From NCBI GenBank assembly GCA_964617765.1, contig CAZTZY010000094.1:1-10830 (forward strand): a stretch of DNA of 10,830 nt. Direction: 5' to 3'. The translations under genes were made by a program, and so were the position numbers. Each line of letters begins with the position of its first letter. Positions within the stretch are counted from its first letter, which is position 1. This DNA comes from CAZTZY01 sp964617765 (GTDB lineage: Bacteria > Pseudomonadota > Gammaproteobacteria > Pseudomonadales > DT-91). Positions 1 to 7,473 of this stretch are shown one piece after another. The notes beneath the pieces were generated by a model. It was not told where the DNA came from. It saw only the letters and a program-made list of their open reading frames with translations, and did not search any database.

Positions 1-1003
1 TACCGCAAGCAAGGGATTCCATAATGGTGTTGGATAGGTTTTCCTGCAACGATGGCACGATAACAACATCCGCTGCACTATAAAGTACTGCCAAAGCGGC
101 ATCATCATGCAAACGCCCAACATAATGTATTCCAGACGTGAAGCTATCCTGATGCTTTGGTTTCCCGCAACCAAAAACCACCAGCTGCACATGATCTGAT
201 TGCACAGTCGCCAAGGCGGCCTGTAAATATTCAAATCCCTTGTTAACATCAGAAGCTGCATCCATTGCACCAAATAAAATAATCTTGCCGGTTTCCGGCA
301 GATTATAAATTCTTCTTGCAGTCAATTTATCTACTGGCTTGAATAGCTCAACATCTAACATATTAGGTAAATTTACCACATTCTGAAATTTTAGCAGGCT
401 GCTTTTTTTCGCCTCTGCTGCAATCCATTGGCTAAGACCGATAATTGTTTTATTGGAAGTTTCAGTAAATATTTTAGCCTTTCTCTGCCAGCCTTTTCGG
501 CTCACATCATGCTCTGTCGAAGAACCCAATCGCGGGCAGCTTCCACAGCTATCGAGATATTTCTGGCAATCCCATTTAACATGGCAGCCCCCGGTAAATA
601 GCCAATTGTCATGCATGCTAAATACAACCGGAGCCTTGATTTTTGCGATATCATCAAGATGAACATAACCATTGGCAATCCAGTGCAAATGCACCACATC
701 AGGATTCATGGCATTAATCCTGTCAGCCAGCATGGAAAACGGTAGCCAATCGGGAGAAAACAACTGTGAGGGAGAACGATTGCGATACCTGCGTACTGGA
801 AAATAATCCAGCTGCTGTCTTAACCTGGCAAAATATTTCTGGAACCTGCCTAACGTACCTGTAACAGTGTAATCATCACCAGCTTTAAACTGCACCAGCA
901 TCTGGCTATCAATACCAATCGATTGCAGGCCTTTATGCAGCCTGTATGCAGCCTTTGCAGCACCGCCTTCTATATCATAGGTATTAACAATCAGAACTTT
1001 CAT
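1..1003 (-). CDS. GT4-type glycosyltransferase (GT-B fold), 3' end cut by window edge
   Basis: A retaining glycosyltransferase that would add a sugar from a nucleotide-sugar donor to a lipid-linked glycan at the inner face of the cytoplasmic membrane. The frame is open from the ATG at 1003 to the left edge, giving 334 residues with no stop. A GGTGA ribosome-binding site lies 5 bases before the start. The N-terminal acceptor domain opens with MKVLIVNTYD and a glycine-rich turn (EGGAAKAAYR, residues 12-21). HLHW lies at 105-108. HDNWLFTGGCH (131-141) begins a four-cysteine patch (C140, C146, C153, C156), which I recall in one GT4 subgroup. The donor domain holds the EX7E motif, E321 to E329, followed by SLACG where the window ends. 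The last 40-80 residues are probably missing. It follows the methyltransferase after 76 bases, probably in the same transcript. Donor and acceptor are unknown. Confidence 0.9.
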   Translation of the reverse strand, partial: MKVLIVNTYDIEGGAAKAAYRLHKGLQSIGIDSQMLVQFKAGDDYTVTGTLGRFQKYFARLRQQLDYFPVRRYRNRSPSQLFSPDWLPFSMLADRINAMNPDVVHLHWIANGYVHLDDIAKIKAPVVFSMHDNWLFTGGCHVKWDCQKYLDSCGSCPRLGSSTEHDVSRKGWQRKAKIFTETSNKTIIGLSQWIAAEAKKSSLLKFQNVVNLPNMLDVELFKPVDKLTARRIYNLPETGKIILFGAMDAASDVNKGFEYLQAALATVQSDHVQLVVFGCGKPKHQDSFTSGIHYVGRLHDDAALAVLYSAADVVIVPSLQENLSNTIMESLACG

Positions 1004-1079
1004 TAATATCACCGAATCTTATTCATGATTGTGGTCCAACCTATCATGCGCCCAGACATCGGCAACAGAAAGCCCATTA

Positions 1080-1853
1080 TCAAACCAGCCGGGCGATCAC
1101 ACACACGCCCCAGGAATCAGCATCAGGAGCATCATTACTCAACCATTGACTAACGCCGCACACATGGAAGTTGCCGGCATGCAACATTGGGCCAATTTCA
1201 GGCAGAAACAAATAACGCATTTTATGAGTTTCATGCACTTGCTGAACCTGGCCATTTGCCTTGCTTTCAATAAAAACCGTGTAATTCACATCCACCACAT
1301 TATCATTCACATGCATAACCGGTTCTGCGATACGCGTCACTTTAATGACATCATTCTCCAGCCGTTTCACTCTGGTTTCCGGCTGTTGCGTTAATACCGC
1401 AGGCCCATACCAGAAATCAAACAAAAACAACCCTTGCGGCTGTAAGTGTGTAGCCGCAGTAGCAATAGCTGCATGTAAATCCGCATTGGATGTTTGATAA
1501 CTCATCACATGAAACAAGGAAACCACTACATCATAGGTTTGCCCTGTACGCACAGTACGCACATCACCTTGCGCAAAAGAAAGTCTGTTAGCGATATCGG
1601 CGGGCAATGAGGCTTTACGTTCCTGCGCACGTACCAGCATGCTCTCGCTCATATCAATGCCATGCACAGTAAAACCCATTCTGGCCAAATGCTCGGCATG
1701 CGTACCTGTGCCACAACCTAATTCCAGAATGGTGGTTGCCTGTGGATTTTGCGCACGAATTTGCTGTGCAATATATTCAGCTTCAGCCAGGTAATCCTTA
1801 TCCTTATACAGCAAATCATAATAGGCTGCGTAGGTATCAAAAACTGCACTCAT
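1080..1853 (-). CDS. Class I SAM-dependent methyltransferase, resembling sugar N-methyltransferases (DesVI/TylM1 type)
   Basis: A 257-residue cytoplasmic methyltransferase. Motif I is clear (ILELGCGTGTH, residues 42-52). An acidic residue ends strand 2 (D67 in HGIDMS), and GDVR (96-99) marks the adenine-binding loop. The N-terminus (FDTYAAYYDLLYKDKDY) and overall length resemble the TDP-aminosugar N-methyltransferases DesVI and TylM1. This is similarity recalled by eye, not a search. Its ATG overlaps the stop of the upstream aminotransferase by four bases (ATGA), which usually means coupled translation. The context suggests it methylates the amino group that enzyme installs. An O-methyltransferase acting on a glycan terminus or another hydroxyl is the main alternative. 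The fold is certain; the substrate is inferred. Confidence 0.88.
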   Translation of the reverse strand: MSAVFDTYAAYYDLLYKDKDYLAEAEYIAQQIRAQNPQATTILELGCGTGTHAEHLARMGFTVHGIDMSESMLVRAQERKASLPADIANRLSFAQGDVRTVRTGQTYDVVVSLFHVMSYQTSNADLHAAIATAATHLQPQGLFLFDFWYGPAVLTQQPETRVKRLENDVIKVTRIAEPVMHVNDNVVDVNYTVFIESKANGQVQQVHETHKMRYLFLPEIGPMLHAGNFHVCGVSQWLSNDAPDADSWGVCVIARLV

Positions 1854-2974
1854 AATAAAATCTCCCTGACTGCAGCAGCCGACCTTTCCATTTGTTCAAC
1901 AGAAAGTGCCATGCCACTAGGGATATAAAAACCTTGTTGATACAAACGCTCAGCTACAGGATATCGCTCACCGGCAAACAAGCCCATCTTCAATAATACG
2001 GGCTGTTGATGCATGGGATAAAAGAAAGGTCGCGTACCAATACCTTTTTCTGCCAGTTTTTTCATCGCCTGCTCACCCGTCAAACCTGTCGATTCATCCA
2101 GAACAATACCGTACACCCAATAGATATTGTCGGCATACGCTGTTTTTTCTAACGGCAACTGGATACCTTTTATATCTTTCAACAGCTCGGTATAACGCGC
2201 ACCCATGGCACGCTTTCTGCCCACAAATTCATCGAGCCTTTCCAGTTGCGCAACGCCCAACGCTGCCTGCATATTGGTCATGCGCAGGTTCCAGCCCAGG
2301 TGTTCGTGCACAAAACGTTTTTCTGCCTTGAAACACAAATTGCGTAAACTGCGACAACGTTCGGCCAGTTCATCATCATTGGTGACAATCATGCCACCTT
2401 CGCCCGTGGTAATGTGCTTGTTAGGATAAAAACTGAAAGTGCTGATATCACCAAAACTGCCGCAGGGTTTGCCTTTGTAGGTTTGCCCATGCATTTCAGC
2501 GGCATCTTCAATCACTTTCAGCTTGTGACGTTTGGCAATGTCGAGCACTGCATCAACATCCACCGGCAAACCATAGATATGTACTATCATAATCGCCTTG
2601 GTGCGCGGCGTTATTTTGGCTTCAATTTGCGAGGCATCCATATTCCAGGTGAGAGGATCACTATCCACCAGCACCGGCTTTGCACCAGCGCGTACGATCT
2701 GGCCAATACACGAAATGATGGTAAACGCTGGCATAATCACTTCATCACCCGGCCCAATATCCAGGGCTTCAATTGCTGCATCAATGGCTACCGTGCCATT
2801 ACTAACAGCAATGCCATGTTTGCGCTCTACTTGCGCTGCATATTCAGTTTCAAATTGCTTGATAAAAGGGCCTTCAGAAGAAATCCAGCCGGTGCGAATA
2901 CACTCGACCAGGTATTTTTCTTCATTGCCATTTAATAAAGGTTCGTTAACAGGAACAAATGCACTGGTAGTCAT
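1850..2974 (-). CDS. DegT/DnrJ/EryC1 family PLP-dependent sugar aminotransferase, GDP-perosamine-synthase-like
   Basis: A 374-residue fold-type I aminotransferase that would convert a 4-keto-6-deoxy nucleotide sugar to the 4-amino sugar using glutamate. The PLP lysine is K186 (SFYPNKHITTGEGG), and D157 in VIEDAAE would bind the pyridine nitrogen. Other family signatures are TGWISSEG near the N-terminus, SNGTVAIDAA (58-67), GDEVIMPAFT and the C-terminal GIGTRPFFYPMH (311-322). Length and motifs match GDP-perosamine synthase (RfbE/Per) closely. The lysine is kept, unlike the related dehydratase ColD, where histidine replaces it. The start lies 3 bases after the cupin stop, and the 3' end overlaps the methyltransferase by 4 bases. 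The precise product (4-amino versus 3-amino, GDP versus UDP/dTDP) cannot be read from the sequence. No matching 4,6-dehydratase is in the window. Confidence 0.93.
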   Translation of the reverse strand: MTTSAFVPVNEPLLNGNEEKYLVECIRTGWISSEGPFIKQFETEYAAQVERKHGIAVSNGTVAIDAAIEALDIGPGDEVIMPAFTIISCIGQIVRAGAKPVLVDSDPLTWNMDASQIEAKITPRTKAIMIVHIYGLPVDVDAVLDIAKRHKLKVIEDAAEMHGQTYKGKPCGSFGDISTFSFYPNKHITTGEGGMIVTNDDELAERCRSLRNLCFKAEKRFVHEHLGWNLRMTNMQAALGVAQLERLDEFVGRKRAMGARYTELLKDIKGIQLPLEKTAYADNIYWVYGIVLDESTGLTGEQAMKKLAEKGIGTRPFFYPMHQQPVLLKMGLFAGERYPVAERLYQQGFYIPSGMALSVEQMERSAAAVREILL

Positions 2975-2977
2975 AAC

Positions 2978-3409
2978 TTACTCGTTAATTTTAAGGTTTT
3001 CAGCGGCCACAGGATTAAAGCGGGTTTTATCCTGGTCGCCTGCGTAAGGGCCTTGTTTCACTTCAACAATTTCACTGGGTTCCAGCATTTCAAAACCGTG
3101 GCCGCCAAACGCCAGCAACACAATATCACCATCGTTCAATATACGGCTTTGCAGGTAATTCTGCTGGTCATCATAAAAATCGACACGTACCTTACCCGAT
3201 TTGATAATCAGCACTTCCTTGGTGTATTGCACTTCACGCGCTACCGGATTATGCACATGCGGAGGAATCACATAACCCTGCGGCCTGTTCATATAGCCAA
3301 GCTGTTGGGAAAAATCGTTAGGCGTAAAAAACTGGATGCCTTCGGCGTGATAATTGGCACGTACAATCAGTGCCAGTAATGTATCGTTGTGATGTATGTT
3401 TTCGATCAT
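2978..3409 (-). CDS. Small single-domain cupin (RmlC-like jelly roll) of surface-polysaccharide clusters
   Basis: A 143-residue cupin. Motif 1 is visible as IPPHVHNPVAREVQYTKE with metal-ligand candidates H51, H53 and E59 or E65, ending at G72. Motif 2 is GDIVLLAFGGHGFEM with H104. It therefore keeps the full metal-binding set. The C-terminal stretch EVKQGPYAGDQDKTRF is a strongly patterned tail that I associate with an uncharacterised cupin family found beside DegT aminotransferases in O-antigen loci. It does not resemble the 3,4-ketoisomerase FdtA or WbuC closely. The ATG at 3409 has GGAAAG 8 bases upstream. The stop lies 3 bases before the aminotransferase start, so the two are surely co-translated. 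A role in isomerising or binding the aminotransferase's sugar substrate is an inference from position only. Confidence 0.85.
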   Translation of the reverse strand: MIENIHHNDTLLALIVRANYHAEGIQFFTPNDFSQQLGYMNRPQGYVIPPHVHNPVAREVQYTKEVLIIKSGKVRVDFYDDQQNYLQSRILNDGDIVLLAFGGHGFEMLEPSEIVEVKQGPYAGDQDKTRFNPVAAENLKINE

Positions 3410-3482
3410 TTTTATTATCTTTCCACTTTAAATAAAACACACCTAAAAGATTAATGTGTATCTGGCATATACCCAAATACTT

Positions 3483-4427
3483 TCAGCGCAATTCGGCTGA
3501 GCATTCAATTTCGGAGGCAACCATACCTATTAACTTATTGATTTTATTCCCATTTTGGAAAATATGATACTTTGCCTCTTGACCTATTCGATCAAGAATA
3601 TAGATAAAAACCAACCGCGGATCACTTACATTAACACTAGGAACAAACGACTCAAAATCATAGAGCCCTAGATTTTCTAGATACCGCTCCAATATGTCAG
3701 GCCAACCGATCAATTCTCTCGCAGAGACCTCCTCAATATTAAAATATAAAATATCCAGCTCCTGAATCGAACATAGCCTGAAACAATCCAGGTCAATAAG
3801 GGCAGGCGCTGATCCATTCTTCGATAGCAAGTTAGCCCTATGAAAATCACCATGACAAGGGCCGTAATGAAACCGGGTTCTTCCCAATATATCTAATACC
3901 CGTGAACGTAAATCATGATTATCAATAACAATGTTGCCTAGCACATTTATTCCTTCTTCAACCCAGTACAATTCTTCCAGCGAGCCTAACCTGTACTCTC
4001 CCTGAGACACAAAATCAGTAACAACCTTTACCGCATAACCTTTAACCAGTTGATTATCAACCGGTTGCATTGCCAATGAGCGCATACACGGCCAGTCACC
4101 CACAGTGAAGAACGAAACCTCAGGAAGGTACTTTTCCAACAAGGGAAACTTAACGGCAAGCTCTTTACAGTTGTTATATTCATATTGCACAGTATTCGGC
4201 CTAGCGTACCCAATCTTGAAGTAATACTCACCATCAGTAACCACAACCACATTATAGAGTCGGCGCACCAGAGTAATTGGCCGAGAATAACCAAGAGCTT
4301 TTAATTGACAATGGCATCTGAACGAATAATAGCGATCAACCAATTGTATGCTAAAGGACTGAAAGAGATGGATAAGCCGTAAATGGATTTTGCGGACGAG
4401 CCAGGGAAAATCACGCACAAAAATCAC
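3483..4427 (-). CDS. APH/choline-kinase-fold small-molecule kinase
   Basis: A 314-residue protein with a kinase-like fold. The catalytic loop is HGDFHRANLL (H192, D194, N199), and the metal-binding aspartate follows in ALIDLDCF (D212, with D214). K71 in YYFKIG is the likely ATP-binding lysine, and E83 the helix-C partner. This is the aminoglycoside phosphotransferase/choline kinase superfamily, which in glycan loci phosphorylates sugars, lipid A core or amino-alcohols; the substrate here is unknown. The N-terminus is basic and aromatic, with no signal peptide. The start is a GTG, since the codon before it is an in-frame TGA. A second GTG three codons on (4418) is equally possible and has GAGTGA 5 bases upstream. 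The gene overlaps the preceding one by 17 or 8 bases. It is A+T-rich compared with the cupin and aminotransferase downstream. Confidence 0.82.
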   Translation of the reverse strand: MIFVRDFPWLVRKIHLRLIHLFQSFSIQLVDRYYSFRCHCQLKALGYSRPITLVRRLYNVVVVTDGEYYFKIGYARPNTVQYEYNNCKELAVKFPLLEKYLPEVSFFTVGDWPCMRSLAMQPVDNQLVKGYAVKVVTDFVSQGEYRLGSLEELYWVEEGINVLGNIVIDNHDLRSRVLDILGRTRFHYGPCHGDFHRANLLSKNGSAPALIDLDCFRLCSIQELDILYFNIEEVSARELIGWPDILERYLENLGLYDFESFVPSVNVSDPRLVFIYILDRIGQEAKYHIFQNGNKINKLIGMVASEIECSAELR

Positions 4428-6084
4428 TCACGAATTTTGCAATATCGAGCTCTGCCAGAGAATGATTTTTCATCTTAACCAAAAGTTGATCATATGCCTT
4501 ATTCAAATCCCTTTTACCTCCATATCCCCAAATATGGCTCAAAATCTCCTGATCAATAATGCCACTGCTGTAAGCACCTAGCCTGCACCACAATCCATAA
4601 ATCAATTTTGAAGCATCGACTTGCTGTTCATCAAGACTCTTAAGCCTGAAAGCGTCTCTCAAAACTATTGCGTACTCCTGTTCACTTTTAGGCTCAATGG
4701 TAAAACCATAACCTGAATAAAAAGCATTACCCGTAATAATGGCCGGAATACCCATGCAGGCATATTCAATTGCTACCGTTCCCTGAACAGTCACAATAGC
4801 TTTACCACAATTAATAACCGAAGATGGACTTAGGTCGTCCGGGACAATATATATATTTTCCGCCTGCATTTCTCTGACTAGCCGTTCAATTTCACCATCT
4901 TCATTATAAAGCCCAGCAGCAGGATGCGGCTTAACTAACCAGTTAGTCTGTGTGCATGTTTTTGCTATTTTCAACGTCTCGACTAACCATACATAATAAT
5001 CCTGATACATTAACCAACTGCTTGTATGCGGCGAATCATTAAAAATATGAGCAAATATAAATACGAAGGGTTTATCATTATCAATATTTAATACCTTTCT
5101 CAACTTGCTGTCTGTGTATACTTGCTTACCTTTATAGGCCAGAGAAACATCAATCTGGCTCAACTCGCCTACAATACGTTTATCCAGATTAGCCGACGCC
5201 TCATCCATCACTCTTTGCTTTTCAACCAGATCACTCCCAAGGCGTCTAACAGACAATTCGAGCATATTTTTTATGCCCTGATGATAAGTCGGCAAGTTAT
5301 CCTTGCAGATAGAATTATGCAAAGTATTTGTAGTATCGTTTGTTTCAATAACTGTAGCGCCCTGCAAAAGACTATAACGCACCAACATACCATACTCAGA
5401 GTAAGCCAAATGAGTGCTCACAAGAAATTTGACATGGATTTTTTTAAACAGCTGTTTGTATTTACTCCAGAAGCCGGTTGCCCTTGACAGACTAACCCAA
5501 GCTGTTAGATCTATATGCTCGATAGTAGACTTCATGTAATAACGCAGCATGTCATCATAGATCAAATCGCCGACAGGTATGTCATCAATTGTCACACCGA
5601 CCAAATCCTTAGGCGATTTCAACTTAAGGAATATCTTGCCTGTCAAAACCTGTGAACTGATAAAAGCATAAAACCTCTGTATTGGGTTAATCATTGATGA
5701 AGTATATATAAAATGCGTTATCCCGAATGACTCGTACAGCTTTCTTGCACATTGCCAATCATGCGGATAACCAGGAAATAAAACCACAACGGGCAAGTGA
5801 TGGAACTGCTGAATCTTTTTGGCGGCAACTGCCGTCCTAACAAGATAGTTAGGCCCATAATTCGCAAGGTGGCCTTCAATCAAAATGCAATCCTTGATAA
5901 CACCAAACTCTTCCCTGACCCAATTAACTTTATTGAGATTAACAAATTGATCGACAATATCACCAGGCAAAATTCGGTTTTGCGGTTCATGCAAACCATA
6001 TTGATATAGCATATGCTTAACGAATGATCGAATTTCGCTTTTCGCCATGCCAGAATTTTTTTTCAGAAATTTCACTATACTCAT
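4411..6084 (-). CDS. GT-B-like capsule/surface polysaccharide biosynthesis protein
   Basis: A 557-residue soluble protein. Its C-terminal half looks like the nucleotide-binding domain of capsule-synthesis and glycerophosphotransferase-type GT-B proteins: WLVKPHP (382-388), IYIVPDDLSPSSVI (411-424) and QGTVAIEYACMGIPAI (434-449), then a GYGFT loop. The N-terminal half has GHLANYGPNYLVRT (71-84) and VVLFPGYPHDW (100-110) but nothing I can assign to a named family. It probably transfers a glycosyl or glycosyl-phosphate unit to the nascent glycan, but this is inference from fold. No transmembrane segments are obvious. The ATG at 6084 lies 30 bases after the SDR stop, behind a small inverted repeat. 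The gene overlaps the kinase downstream, suggesting the two act together. Its base composition is very A+T-rich (one sampled 60-base line has 14 G or C). Confidence 0.72.
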   Translation of the reverse strand: MSIVKFLKKNSGMAKSEIRSFVKHMLYQYGLHEPQNRILPGDIVDQFVNLNKVNWVREEFGVIKDCILIEGHLANYGPNYLVRTAVAAKKIQQFHHLPVVVLFPGYPHDWQCARKLYESFGITHFIYTSSMINPIQRFYAFISSQVLTGKIFLKLKSPKDLVGVTIDDIPVGDLIYDDMLRYYMKSTIEHIDLTAWVSLSRATGFWSKYKQLFKKIHVKFLVSTHLAYSEYGMLVRYSLLQGATVIETNDTTNTLHNSICKDNLPTYHQGIKNMLELSVRRLGSDLVEKQRVMDEASANLDKRIVGELSQIDVSLAYKGKQVYTDSKLRKVLNIDNDKPFVFIFAHIFNDSPHTSSWLMYQDYYVWLVETLKIAKTCTQTNWLVKPHPAAGLYNEDGEIERLVREMQAENIYIVPDDLSPSSVINCGKAIVTVQGTVAIEYACMGIPAIITGNAFYSGYGFTIEPKSEQEYAIVLRDAFRLKSLDEQQVDASKLIYGLWCRLGAYSSGIIDQEILSHIWGYGGKRDLNKAYDQLLVKMKNHSLAELDIAKFVSDFCA

Positions 6085-6098
6085 GTCATTAAGACCAT

Positions 6099-6117
6099 TA
6101 GCGCTAATTAGGCGCTA
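6099..6117. repeat. Small inverted repeat over the SDR stop codon
   Basis: TAGCGC and GCGCTA form perfect 6-base arms around a 7-base loop, and the right arm contains the SDR stop codon (TAG on the minus strand). No T-run follows, so this is not a typical intrinsic terminator. It sits between the SDR stop and the start of the 557-residue gene, where it could weaken read-through or protect mRNA ends. It could also be chance. Confidence 0.35.
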
Positions 6118-6879
6118 CAAAGAAAAGCCATCATCAATAATTATATTTTGCCCCGTGACATATCTGGATTGGTCCGACAACAGGTAAATTAATGTACCTG
6201 TAATATCTGCTGGCGAAAGCATGCCTTTTTTGCCGCCACGCTGATTATATTGCTCCAAAAATTTTTCTGGCTGATGATCAAAAATTCCGCCAGGAGAAAT
6301 ACAATTACAGCGCACCCCTTCTTTTTTATAATATTGCGCAAAGTAATTATTCATATGAATAATGCCAGCCTTGATAGCCGCATATTCAACAGGCATCGTC
6401 ATAGTGGTTCCGTTATAAACATCAAACTGGGGATTCATCACTCCATAAATTGACGCCATGTTGATGATATTTCCACCATCTGTATTTTTGAAATAATTAG
6501 CAAATTGCTGTGCAACAAGAAAATACCCGCCCATATGCATGCCACAATTTTCTATAAAATCTTCATAGGAAACCAACTCCAGCTTTTGGCCATAGTTCTT
6601 GTTTCTAGGATACGCATTGTTAACAACTGCATCTATATGGCCATATTTTTTATCCAGGTAATCTATTGCGGCAATCACAGATTCCTTATTGGTAATATCC
6701 ATCCCGATTGCTTCCGCCTTTCCACCCTTTAGCATAATTCCATTAACCACTTCAGTAGCAGCATTGATGTTGAAATCTGCCACAATAACTATACCGCCAT
6801 TATCTGCAACCGCATTACAAAAATGCCTGCCTAATAAACCGGCACCGCCGGTAATTACTACAACCTTTTCTTCTAACAT
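6115..6879 (-). CDS. Short-chain dehydrogenase/reductase, PtmA-like (flagellin/legionaminic-acid modification type)
   Basis: A 254-residue classical SDR. The cofactor-binding motif is TGGAGLLG (10-17). D35 at the end of strand 2 points to NAD(H), and D61 lies in the GMDIT motif. NNAY (87-90) is the structural motif. The catalytic set is S143, Y166 and K170 (YAAIK), with SPGGIF (195-200) after it and a standard GQNIIIDDGF C-terminus. The motif spacing and the insert around PRNKNYGQKLELVSYEDF resemble PtmA of the Campylobacter flagellin-glycan locus; this is a recalled likeness, not a search. It would oxidise or reduce a sugar or sugar-nucleotide hydroxyl/keto group in the cytoplasm. Its ATG lies 27 bases after the GNAT stop. 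The substrate is not determinable here, and the name could apply to another sugar-locus SDR. Confidence 0.88.
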   Translation of the reverse strand: MLEEKVVVITGGAGLLGRHFCNAVADNGGIVIVADFNINAATEVVNGIMLKGGKAEAIGMDITNKESVIAAIDYLDKKYGHIDAVVNNAYPRNKNYGQKLELVSYEDFIENCGMHMGGYFLVAQQFANYFKNTDGGNIINMASIYGVMNPQFDVYNGTTMTMPVEYAAIKAGIIHMNNYFAQYYKKEGVRCNCISPGGIFDHQPEKFLEQYNQRGGKKGMLSPADITGTLIYLLSDQSRYVTGQNIIIDDGFSL

Positions 6880-6906
6880 AATGGATTTATCTTCAATGTA
6901 ATGTGG

Positions 6907-7473
6907 TCAATTAATAGCCTGGTCAAATTCATCTTTGAAACAACCCAGCAAGATATGGTCATGATATTGATTTTCTGCCAGCAATTTCTGGCGAAGGCAA
7001 GCTTCCCTTTTGAAACCTATTTTTTCAAATGCCTTGATTACTGCCGGATTTGACGCATTAGCACCTGCCGTTAATTTTCTGGCATTTAATTTTTCAAAAG
7101 CATGCTTGCATCCACATAGCAAAATATCTATAGCGAAACCTTTACCCCAGCGACTTCTATCTCCGATCATAATGCCGACATCAGCAGATCTCGTCATCAA
7201 ACCCTCTGCATCACTAAAATTTATTTTAAATGTGCCTATAAATGCATCATCATCTTTCGCATGGACTGCAAAAAAAGCGCAATAAGGATTAGCCCAAAGG
7301 CTTTCAACATAACTTCTAACAATATCCATACGAAAGGGTTTAAAATACTCACTTCGACCTATATAGCGCATCACTTCATAATCACTAAGCCAGCTAAAAT
7401 ACTCCGGACTCTCCAGATGCGAATCAGAGAATGTCGTCAGGTAGCATTTTTTTCCTTCTATTTTCATACTCAT
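6907..7473 (-). CDS. GNAT N-acetyltransferase (RimJ/RimL type), probable amino-sugar acetyltransferase
   Basis: A GNAT-fold acetyltransferase of about 188 residues that uses acetyl-CoA. The pyrophosphate-binding motif A is visible as VGIMIGDRSRWGKGFAIDILL, with R-W-G-K-G-F as the Q/RxxGxG/A signature. ASNPAVIKAFEKIGFKREA is the usual C-terminal motif B. The frame extends back to an ATG at 7497, but that start has no ribosome-binding site and lies 28 bases inside hisF. The ATG at 7473 overlaps the hisF stop as ATGA; another at 7467 has AGAGG 9-10 bases upstream. I chose 7473, with 7467 equally likely. Beside hisF/hisH and an SDR it probably acetylates a 4-amino or 7-amino group of a deoxysugar, as PseH and LegH do. 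The RimJ/L-type sequence does not look like C. jejuni PseH itself. Confidence 0.85.
   Translation of the reverse strand: MSMKIEGKKCYLTTFSDSHLESPEYFSWLSDYEVMRYIGRSEYFKPFRMDIVRSYVESLWANPYCAFFAVHAKDDDAFIGTFKINFSDAEGLMTRSADVGIMIGDRSRWGKGFAIDILLCGCKHAFEKLNARKLTAGANASNPAVIKAFEKIGFKREACLRQKLLAENQYHDHILLGCFKDEFDQAIN

Noticed and set aside
502..699. 65-codon minus-strand frame inside the left-edge glycosyltransferase
   Set aside because: The glycosyltransferase frame runs through this region with recognisable motifs and no stop; the shorter frame is a shift of the same strand.
1029..1394. Open frames of 60-170 codons on the plus strand opposite the leftward genes (also around 2414-2935, 2598-3047, 7261-7746)
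   Set aside because: They lie antisense to genes with clear family motifs and show no domain signatures of their own. They are by-products of the opposite-strand coding pattern.
3410..3482. ACACA/TGTGT arms followed by T-rich sequence between the kinase and cupin genes, a possible terminator, and a weak TTGGGT/TAATCT promoter pair
   Set aside because: Five A/T-rich base pairs around a 13-base loop would be too weak to terminate, and the promoter boxes match only 3 of 6 bases each.
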